Assembly: GCA_963653425.1 (NCBI GenBank)
Contig: CAVJWC010000002.1
Coordinates: forward strand, 186,001-250,000
Origin: UMGS692 sp963653425
GTDB taxonomy: Bacteria > Bacillota > Clostridia > Christensenellales > CAG-314
Reading direction: 5' to 3'
Length of the DNA: 64,000 bases
Of this stretch, positions 58,515 to 64,000 are shown one piece after another. Below the pieces are notes generated by a model, which had not been told where the DNA came from, ran no database searches, and was given only the letters and a program-made list of their open reading frames with translations. Each line of letters begins with the position of its first letter. The stretch's first letter is position 1. The translations under genes and the position numbers were made by a program.

Positions 58515-58901
58515 ATGGAATCCGGTATCAAAGGAAGAACAGAAATAGTAGTTACTCCCAAAGAAAGCGCAAAGACTCTCGGAAGCGGTCTTCTCGAAGT
58601 ATATGCAACGCCCGCCATGATAGCTCTTATGGAAGGTTGCGCAAGCCAGAGCGTCGCTCCCTATCTCGAAGAAGGTTTCGGAACGGTAGGAACGGCTCTT
58701 AACGTAAAACACCTTTCAGCTACGCCCATGGGTATGAAGGTTTATTGCGAAAGCGAACTTACCGAAGTTGACGGAAGAAGACTCGTTTTCAGCGTAAAAG
58801 CTTACGACGAAGCGGGACTTATCGGCGAAGGAACTCACGAACGTTTTATAATAAACAACGAAAAATTCCTCGCTAAAGTCAACGCAAAAACCGCAAAATA
58901 A
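58515..58901 (+). CDS. Hot-dog-fold thioesterase (FlK-like)
   Basis: 128 residues from ATG 58515, with AAGGAAG upstream. Hot-dog fold: GLLEVYATPAMIALMEGCASQSVAPYLEEGFGTVGTALNVKHLSATPMGMKV and GTHERFIIN match the fluoroacetyl-CoA thioesterase-like group, with catalytic Thr/Glu/His-type positions around VYATP, MEGCA and GTHER. It hydrolyses a short acyl-CoA; fluoroacetate itself is unlikely to be the physiological substrate. Monocistronic, with its own promoter and terminator. Confidence 0.88.
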   Translation: MESGIKGRTEIVVTPKESAKTLGSGLLEVYATPAMIALMEGCASQSVAPYLEEGFGTVGTALNVKHLSATPMGMKVYCESELTEVDGRRLVFSVKAYDEAGLIGEGTHERFIINNEKFLAKVNAKTAK

Positions 58902-58948
58902 CTTATTTTATAGTAGTTAAACGGCGTAAAAAAACAAAAACCGCAATC

Positions 58949-58982
58949 AGAAGCTCCGAAAAACGCGGGGCTTCTTTTTTTG
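58949..58982 (+). terminator. Terminator after the thioesterase gene
   Basis: Stem AGAAGCTCC/GGGGCTTCT (one G-U pair), loop of 9 nt, then T's to 58982. Confidence 0.85.
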
Positions 58983-59093
58983 TTTTTGTCTGTAAGTCGG
59001 CTTCAGGGAATATATCTGTTCGGTTTTTTGCGCCTACCGCCGTTTTTAATTAAGTGATTTTTTCAACTTTTTATAAAAGGTTTTCCGAAACTA

Positions 59094-59122
59094 TTGCAAA
59101 AGACGATATTTTATGCTAAAAT
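59094..59122 (+). promoter_or_regulatory. Promoter of the sigma factor/small peptide operon
   Basis: TTGCAA (59094-59099), 17-bp spacer, TAAAAT (59117-59122). The leader to 59289 is unusually long (about 160 nt), leaving room for regulation. Confidence 0.75.
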
Positions 59123-59288
59123 AATTGTACAAAAGAGTGTAAACTGAACAGATTTTGCAATTTCATACTGCGAATCTAAGGCATTACGTCGCTGTAAGAT
59201 TAAAGGCGAACGCTCAGAAAGCAATTTTCCGATAAATTTATCTAACAAAAAACCGTTCGGTGCGTATATACCGATGAAAGGAGGCGTT

Positions 59289-59486
59289 ATGAAAGATATA
59301 AAAATATTATTTGAATATCAGAAATTCAAACCAAACGCCGCTTTGCAGTCAAAAATAAACGCAGTGACCGCAAAGTATTTATCGGCAGGCGTTGAAATCG
59401 ACGACGACGAGCTGGACGTATCGGCAGCAGGCGAGCCTTCACGGCGGGAATTTTCTACGGAGAAGGGCGATGCAGACGACGAGTAG
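59289..59486 (+). CDS. 65-residue small protein with a leader-like DDELDxSAAGE motif
   Basis: 65 residues from ATG 59289; GGAGG lies 4 nt upstream, inside the longer form that starts at 59274. The N-terminal half is helical and amphipathic (KDIKILFEYQKF, LQSKINAVTAKYL). The middle carries EIDDDELDVSAAGE, which recalls the DEELxxVxGG end of double-glycine and NHLP leaders and similar motifs in small proteins next to ECF-type sigma genes. The tail is acidic and polar. Its last 17 bases overlap the sigma factor gene, so the two are co-translated. It might be an anti-sigma-like partner or a secreted peptide precursor; function unknown. Confidence 0.72.
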   Translation: MKDIKILFEYQKFKPNAALQSKINAVTAKYLSAGVEIDDDELDVSAAGEPSRREFSTEKGDADDE

Positions 59487-59952
59487 TGCGCAGAATGCGG
59501 CTTATATGCTTTATTACGGCAAAGTTTTCGGCTACGTTATGAACAGGGTTCACGTAAGAGCCGACGCCGAAGACATTACCGCCGAAGTTTTTTTGAAGCT
59601 GTTTTCCAAATCCGACGGTTTCGATTGGAAAAGGCCGGGCGCGTCTACCTACGTTTTCCGCGTAATGCAGACCACGCTGGTGGACTTTTACCGTCAGAAG
59701 AAAATCACAACCGAACCGTTGGAGGAAATGGAAGATAAAATAGGCGTTGACGACGATTTCGACGCGGCTTTATTGTCGCTTAACGGCGCGCTTAACGTTC
59801 TTAACGAAAGAGAGCTTGCCATAGTCGTTCTGCACTATTACCACGGTCTGAGCCATAAAGAAATTTCGGAAAAAATGCGTCTGTCCTACTCCAACGTCAG
59901 GCAAATATGCCACGTTTCCATACAAAAGCTGAGAAAAGAAATGGAGAAGTAG
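59470..59952 (+). CDS. ECF-like RNA polymerase sigma factor
   Basis: 160 residues from ATG 59470 (GGAGAAGGG upstream). Region 2: YYGKVFGYVMNRVHVRADAEDITAEVFLKLF, then FDWKRPGASTYVFRVMQTTLVDFYRQ. Region 4: LNERELAIVVLHYYHGLSHKEISEKMRLSYSNVRQICHVSIQKL, a standard helix-turn-helix. There is no region 3 and no typical anti-sigma gene next to it; instead tiny proteins flank it (59289 and 59954). The STAS protein and GHKL-bearing transporter downstream could supply partner-switch control. Confidence 0.9.
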   Translation: MQTTSSAQNAAYMLYYGKVFGYVMNRVHVRADAEDITAEVFLKLFSKSDGFDWKRPGASTYVFRVMQTTLVDFYRQKKITTEPLEEMEDKIGVDDDFDAALLSLNGALNVLNERELAIVVLHYYHGLSHKEISEKMRLSYSNVRQICHVSIQKLRKEMEK

Positions 59953-59953
59953 T

Positions 59954-60118
59954 ATGAACAATAAAGATCAGGTTACGCGCGAAAACGAAAAAACTTTTGC
60001 CGACGAGGAACTCACGGGCGTTACGGGCGGTATTCTGGAAGAATACGCCGACGTTACCCGTCAGGAAGACGAAGAACTTGAAAACACCCGCGGAAAGGGC
60101 GGTTGCGGAAGACCTTGA
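59954..60118 (+). CDS. 54-residue peptide with double-glycine-type leader motif
   Basis: 54 residues starting 2 nt after the sigma factor stop; GGAG lies 7 nt upstream. The N-terminal ~26 residues end in FADEELTGVTGG, very like the cleavage motif of double-glycine (LSxxELxxVxGG) leaders recognised by peptidase-containing exporters. The possible mature part is 28 residues, acidic, ending RGKGGCGRP with a single Cys. A ribosomally made, exported signal or modified peptide is the main guess. No C39 peptidase, ABC exporter or modifying enzyme with clear RiPP identity is adjacent; the MATE-GHKL protein and the SAM methyltransferase are the only possible partners in view. Confidence 0.65.
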   Translation: MNNKDQVTRENEKTFADEELTGVTGGILEEYADVTRQEDEELENTRGKGGCGRP

Positions 60119-60242
60119 AATAAAGTCGTCCGTGGAAAAGTTCAAAGGCTGAGATAAAATTTAAACGGCAGTAAGCGACGAAACGGTCGCTTTACTATAA
60201 AGACGAATGTAATTGCAATTACGACAGGAAAGGAGATTTACC

Positions 60243-60539
60243 ATGGAAATCAAAAAAACACAAGAGGGCGGAGTTCTTACCGTTACCGTTGAAGGCCGTC
60301 TCGATACGACTACGGCTCCGAGGCTTGAAGCCGAATTCAAACAGAGTCTCGGAGGAGTAACTAAACTCGTACTCGATTTCGGATCGCTCGAATATCTTTC
60401 TTCGGCAGGTCTCCGCGTTCTTCTTTCCGCACAGAAAGTTATGAACAAACAGGGCGAAATGATAGTAAGAAACGTAAACGAAACCATTGCCGAGATTTTC
60501 GAAGTAACGGGTTTTTCGGACATTCTTACGGTAGAGTAA
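60243..60539 (+). CDS. STAS-domain anti-sigma factor antagonist (SpoIIAA/RsbV-like)
   Basis: 98 residues from ATG 60243 (AAAGGAG upstream). STAS fold: GGVLTVTVEGRLDTTTAPRLE, KLVLDFGSLEYLSSAGLRVLL, with Ser54 in the position phosphorylated by RsbW/SpoIIAB kinases, and FEVTGFSDILTVE at the end. Unphosphorylated antagonists sequester the GHKL kinase and free a sigma factor. The nearest GHKL domain is the C-terminal part of the next gene (60651), making that the likely partner. The sigma factor at 59470 is a possible final target. Confidence 0.92.
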   Translation: MEIKKTQEGGVLTVTVEGRLDTTTAPRLEAEFKQSLGGVTKLVLDFGSLEYLSSAGLRVLLSAQKVMNKQGEMIVRNVNETIAEIFEVTGFSDILTVE

Positions 60540-60650
60540 ACCGACTGTTCAAGGCTAAGGCGTAATAGTTTCTCGGACGCAGACGGGCATTCCCGTTTTG
60601 CGGTCGGGGCGTCGTTGCGCTATGCGCCGACAGGGTTTTGAGGGATAACA

Positions 60651-62372
60651 GTGGACAACAAATTTGCAGGCAGTGCGTACAGGTATTTTTTGGTGTGGGG
60701 CATTTGTTCGTCGCTCGCGATGACCGTCTGCACGATAGTGGACGCCTTTCTCGTGGGCAACATAGAGGGCAGCAACGGTCTTGCCGTCGCCAATATTTCC
60801 ACGCCCGTATTTCTGATTTACGCGTTGTTCGGTATAACCGTAGGCGTAGGAGCGAACGTTTACATAGCTCGTCTTCTCGGTGCGGACAACGTGAAAAAAG
60901 CCAACCGCATTTTTCATTCTCAACTTTGTTTCGGGCTTATTATAGGCTTTTTATGTCTTGCGCCTCTTCTTTTCAAGGACGCGTATTTTTCTTTTCTCGG
61001 AGTTACTCCCGAACTTTATACGCTTGCCGACGAATACCTTACCGTCGTAATGTGGTCGGCTCCCGTTTTCGTTATGTACCATATTCTTTCCGTTTCGGTC
61101 AGAACGGACAGTAACCCCAGACTTTCGGCAATCGCTTCCGCCGTGGTAATTATCACCGACGTGGTTCTCGATTTGCTTTTTATGAAGGTTCTGAACTGGG
61201 GAATCATAGGCGCGTCGGCTTCTCTTTGTATTGCGGAAGCTTTGGGAGTTCTCGTTCTCCTCACTCATTTTCTTAAAAAACGCAAACTTCTTAAACTCAG
61301 ACTGGCTTTACCGACCTTCGAAGAGATCAAAAACTTCGTTGCGGGCGGTTTCGGTATGGGTTCTGCCAATATCTTCGGCGCGGTGGTTATGCTTGTGTTC
61401 AACACACTGCTTATCCGTTTCGGCGGACAATCGGGCGCGTTTTACGTTGCCGTGTACGGAGTAATCTATACAGTCTCTACCATTCCCGCGGGCGTTTTCG
61501 ACGGAGCGTCGGGTTCGCTTTCCACGGTTACCGCTTTCTTTACGGGCGAATCGGACACAAAGGGCGTCTACGTCGTTCTTAAAAAGGCTTTGACGGTGGC
61601 GGTTGTAAGCGGTTGCTGTTTCGCTCTTTTATCGGCAATTTTTTCGGGGTTCCTTTTGGGAGCGTTCGGAATAGAAACCGTTTCTGAAAGTGCGGTTACG
61701 GCTATGCGTATATTCGCGCTGAGCGTGATTTTCGGCGGAATAAACACCGTCGTTACGGCTTTCTGGCAGTCCATAGGAAGAGCCGGACTTGCGGGCGTTA
61801 TGTCGGTTATAAGAAACTGCGCTCTGCTCGTTGTCGCAGGCTTATTGCTTATCCCGGGCGGTAACGTTATCGGGCTTGCCGTTTCCTACGTTTGTACGGA
61901 AGTTTTATGTACGATAATTATCGGCGGTATTCTTGTTTTCAGACCGTCGAAAGACTACATGGAAGAGAAATACGGCGCGAAGGGCAGATGTTTCGAATGC
62001 AGTTACCCCATAGAAACCGAAAGCGCGGAACACATTTCGGGCGATCTCGAAAAGGTTTGCGACGAATGGGGAATAGGCGTAAAACAGTCTTTTATCATCA
62101 ATTTCGTGTGTGAGGAAATGCTTCTCAACGTAATAAGATTCGGCCTCGACGACGCAAACAATAATAAAAAAGCGTATTACGTTTCCATAAAGCTTATGGA
62201 AAAGGACGGAGATTACGTTCTTCGTATACGCGACAACGTAAGCGTTTATAATCCTTTCGAGTCTTCGGGCGACGAAATAGACTCGGGCGTGCTGAAACTT
62301 ATCCGCAAGAAAACCAAGTATTGCGATTATCAGCGAAAAATGATATTCAATTATCTTTACGTAGTAATTTAA
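60651..62372 (+). CDS. MATE transporter fused to a C-terminal RsbW/SpoIIAB-like GHKL domain
   Basis: 573 residues, start GTG 60651 after GAGGG. Residues ~10-430 are a 12-helix MATE transporter (VWGICSSLAMTVCTIVDAFLVGN; GVGANVYIARLLG; a matching second half). A linker with CFECSY follows. Residues ~450-573 resemble a serine-kinase-type GHKL domain: N-box VCEEMLLNVIRFG (near 486-498), G1-like RIRDNVSVYNPF, and a G2/lid end GVLKLIRKKTKYCDYQRKMIFNYL. G1 has lost its second Gly (DNV for DxG), so ATPase/kinase strength is uncertain. With the STAS gene 111 nt upstream, this makes a membrane-bound partner-switch kinase attached to a transporter. Confidence 0.88.
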   Translation: MDNKFAGSAYRYFLVWGICSSLAMTVCTIVDAFLVGNIEGSNGLAVANISTPVFLIYALFGITVGVGANVYIARLLGADNVKKANRIFHSQLCFGLIIGFLCLAPLLFKDAYFSFLGVTPELYTLADEYLTVVMWSAPVFVMYHILSVSVRTDSNPRLSAIASAVVIITDVVLDLLFMKVLNWGIIGASASLCIAEALGVLVLLTHFLKKRKLLKLRLALPTFEEIKNFVAGGFGMGSANIFGAVVMLVFNTLLIRFGGQSGAFYVAVYGVIYTVSTIPAGVFDGASGSLSTVTAFFTGESDTKGVYVVLKKALTVAVVSGCCFALLSAIFSGFLLGAFGIETVSESAVTAMRIFALSVIFGGINTVVTAFWQSIGRAGLAGVMSVIRNCALLVVAGLLLIPGGNVIGLAVSYVCTEVLCTIIIGGILVFRPSKDYMEEKYGAKGRCFECSYPIETESAEHISGDLEKVCDEWGIGVKQSFIINFVCEEMLLNVIRFGLDDANNNKKAYYVSIKLMEKDGDYVLRIRDNVSVYNPFESSGDEIDSGVLKLIRKKTKYCDYQRKMIFNYLYVVI

Positions 62373-62382
62373 GGAGAGGGTT

Positions 62383-63258
62383 ATGCAAGGTCAGTTTGTT
62401 TTTCGTGAACAAAAGGAAATGGAAAGGCTTGGCGTGCAGAACGATCTGCTTATGCGTTACGAGGCTCCTGTTTTGGCGCGGATTTTTTCTTGCAATCGGG
62501 AGCTTTTTGTTTTGGACGTGGGCTGTAACGACGGCTCCAAGACCGTCGAACGCTTTTCTTCCGAAGCGGTCTCGAAAGTTATCGGACTTGAATACAATAC
62601 GGAACTTACTCGCAAGGCAGGTAGTTTATACGGCGGCGGTAAGTTTTCTTTTTACGGAGTGGACGTCGAAGCGGAAGACTTTTCGATTCGTCTCGAAGAC
62701 ATAATGCGCGAAAAGAAAATAGACGGATTCGACGTTATTTATCTGTCTTTCGTTTTAATGCACGTTTCGGACGCCGAAAAACTGCTTAAAAGACTTCGTC
62801 CTTTTCTTAAAGAAAGCGGAGTGCTTCTTATAGTGGAAGCCGACGACGGTTCGTCTTTTTTAAGCGGAGAAGGAAACCTTCTTCTGAAAGAATTTCTCGG
62901 TTTGCTCGGCGAGGACGAATATTCGGGCAACAGAAACCTCGGCTCGGAACTTAGCCCGATGCTTTCCCGTTGCGGATACGAAAACGTCCGCGTCTGGAGC
63001 GACCGCATATACGCGGGTAAGGACGAAAAGGACACGAAACAAGCCGTTTTTACCGCTTTTTTTACATATTTTCCCGAAGATACGGCTTTGCTTTTACAGG
63101 CTGAACCGCAAAACGAAAAATACAAGTCTTGGGCAAAGTGGGTTAAAGAGAAGTTTCCGTTGCTTAAAGAATGCGTTTTAAGCGAAGATACGGTTATTTC
63201 CATAGGAATGAAAATTTTGACTTGCACGAAGGAGAAAAACGATGGGCAGTTACGGTAA
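62383..63258 (+). CDS. Class I SAM-dependent methyltransferase
   Basis: 291 residues. SAM motif I VLDVGCNDGSKTVERF, acidic residue of motif II in IGLEYNTEL, motif IV DVIYLSFVLMHVSDAEKLLKRLRPFLKESGVLLIVE. It looks like a small-molecule rather than RNA methyltransferase. The C-terminal ~110 residues are not conserved to my eye. It lies 10 nt after the MATE-GHKL gene and overlaps the next gene by 17 nt. The substrate is unknown: a metabolite or the small peptide at 59954 are conceivable. Confidence 0.85.
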   Translation: MQGQFVFREQKEMERLGVQNDLLMRYEAPVLARIFSCNRELFVLDVGCNDGSKTVERFSSEAVSKVIGLEYNTELTRKAGSLYGGGKFSFYGVDVEAEDFSIRLEDIMREKKIDGFDVIYLSFVLMHVSDAEKLLKRLRPFLKESGVLLIVEADDGSSFLSGEGNLLLKEFLGLLGEDEYSGNRNLGSELSPMLSRCGYENVRVWSDRIYAGKDEKDTKQAVFTAFFTYFPEDTALLLQAEPQNEKYKSWAKWVKEKFPLLKECVLSEDTVISIGMKILTCTKEKNDGQLR

Positions 63259-63844
63259 GGGCGAAAGATTCACGCTTGTACCGCTTAAAGAGAAAGAATT
63301 GGACGAAGCCTGCGCGCTGTGCGACGAATGCGTCGGAAGAAACCTTTATAAGAAGGAAGATATAAAAATCGCTTTTGAAGATCGGGACAAGCATTTTCTT
63401 TTGCTTAAAGACGAAAAAGGAAAGACCGCAGGGTATATTTATTACGGTCTGTCTACCGACGAAGAAATTGCAAATTACGCCAAAATAGACGTGAATTTAA
63501 TCAGACGGATTTATCCGAGCAAGGGTAAAATCATAGGAAAGATGCAGTCGATAGGCGTAAAAAGCGAATATCGCGGAGAAGGACTTTCCGCCTTTATGAT
63601 TAACTTCGTAACGGACAGGCTTAAAAAGCAGTCGGCAGGCATAGTTTTCTGCGTCTGCTGGAAACCCAAGGGCATAGTTTCGGTGCAGAAAGCTCTTAAA
63701 GAATGCGACTTCTCGTTCCTTACCGAAGCAAAAAAGATATGGTACGACGACGTTGACCTCGTATGTCCCTACTGCAAAGGTCGTTGCGTCTGCGACGCGG
63801 ACGTTTATTATAAAATACTCGAGGAGGTAACCGATGAAACTTAA
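63242..63844 (+). CDS. GNAT-like acetyltransferase with Cys-rich C-terminal tail
   Basis: 200 residues. The GNAT pattern is moderate: KHFLLLKDEKGKTAGYIYYGLS, then IGVKSEYRGEGLSAFMINFVTDRL in the acetyl-CoA loop region (R-x-x-G-x-G/S form is weakened to YRGEGLS) and FCVCWKPKG. The C-terminus CPYCKGRCVC looks like a small metal-binding knuckle. A function as an N-acetyltransferase is plausible, with unknown substrate. AAGGAG precedes the ATG. It overlaps both neighbours, so it is firmly within the operon. Confidence 0.72.
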   Translation: MGSYGKGERFTLVPLKEKELDEACALCDECVGRNLYKKEDIKIAFEDRDKHFLLLKDEKGKTAGYIYYGLSTDEEIANYAKIDVNLIRRIYPSKGKIIGKMQSIGVKSEYRGEGLSAFMINFVTDRLKKQSAGIVFCVCWKPKGIVSVQKALKECDFSFLTEAKKIWYDDVDLVCPYCKGRCVCDADVYYKILEEVTDET

Positions 63845-64000
63845 ACTCCTGCCCAAATTTATCATTTCGCTGGGCGTCGTAGGATTGGTGCTTACCATAG
63901 CCGTGTCGCTTTTCGGATACGCCAATACCAAAAACCGTCTGGAAGAAACCTACGCCGAGAGCGTTATGAGCAACAGCGATACCATAGCGGAAATGCTCGA
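63834..64000 (+). CDS. Membrane protein, N-terminal part only (right window edge)
   Basis: The frame from ATG 63834 (GAGGAGG upstream, 11-nt overlap with the previous gene) is open to the window end: 55 residues. One transmembrane helix (about 8-28: FIISLGVVGLVLTIAVSLFGY) follows a short basic start, then a helical, acidic extracellular segment (RLEETYAESVMSNSDTIAEML). This is how cache/HAMP sensors, chemoreceptors and SpoIIE-type phosphatases begin. Given the STAS and GHKL genes upstream, a phosphatase of the RsbU kind would complete the circuit, but that cannot be seen here. Confidence 0.6.
   Translation, partial: MKLKLLPKFIISLGVVGLVLTIAVSLFGYANTKNRLEETYAESVMSNSDTIAEML

Overview
The window looks like a chromosomal segment of an anaerobic, Gram-positive, Clostridia-like Firmicute of moderate GC, possibly an uncultured gut lineage. 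Support: strong GGAGG ribosome-binding sites; vegetative promoters with a 17-bp spacer and -10 boxes close to TATAAT; Firmicute gene orders (walJ..rlmH; mrnC-rlmB-sigH; dnaX-ybaB-recR; asp23-nusB-folD-xseA-xseB-ispA); an NAD-linked [FeFe]-hydrogenase operon; an oxygen-sensitive class I fumarase; and pyruvate phosphate dikinase. No respiratory chain is seen. TAA, TAG and TGA all end genes, so the standard bacterial code applies. Gene calls come from reading motifs by eye; no searches were run.

Layout. 0.0-4.1 kb: a lipoprotein cut by the left edge, small membrane proteins, secG, a 218-bp element bounded by perfect 21-bp inverted repeats where rnr might be expected, smpB, a YbaK-type deacylase and an MTA/SAH nucleosidase. 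4.3-9.8 kb: a five-gene hydrogenase operon (hydC-like, a lone GHKL ATPase, a [2Fe-2S] protein, hydB, hydA) ending in a terminator. 9.8-14 kb: tRNA-Arg(ACG), two-subunit fumarase on the minus strand, and walJ-CPBP protease-rlmH. 14-23 kb: envelope genes (esterase-like protein, signal peptidase, DegV, LRR/transglutaminase lipoprotein, PHP phosphoesterase, VanW). 22.6-28.1 kb: nucleotidase, a motif-less ABC ATPase, S41 protease, a NadD-YqeK fusion, rsfS, tsaD. 28.3-30.3 kb (minus): a serine-palmitoyltransferase-like enzyme and an SDR. 30.7-38.7 kb: RNA and DNA housekeeping. 38.8-43.6 kb: a surface protein and ppdK.

43.6-51.4 kb is the most accessory-like part: sparse repeat-rich DNA, a small gene broken by two stops, an Fe-S aldo/keto reductase, an LRR lipoprotein, and a MerR-controlled redox cassette whose promoter has the 19-bp MerR spacer over a perfect 18-bp palindrome. 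It ends at tRNA-Leu(CAA). 52-58.9 kb returns to housekeeping (Asp23, NusB, FolD, XseAB, IspA), then a MATE transporter and a thioesterase.

The best candidates for new biology are at the right end and in the middle. (1) At 59.1-64.0 kb a sigma factor sits between two tiny proteins that share a DEEL-type, double-glycine-like motif. It is followed by a SpoIIAA-like STAS protein and a MATE transporter fused to an RsbW/SpoIIAB-type GHKL domain, then a methyltransferase, a GNAT protein with a Cys-rich tail and a membrane protein cut by the window edge. This reads as a partner-switching circuit wired into a transporter. (2) The SPT-like/SDR pair suggests sphingoid-base synthesis in a Firmicute. (3) An ABC ATPase has lost every catalytic motif yet keeps an intact frame.
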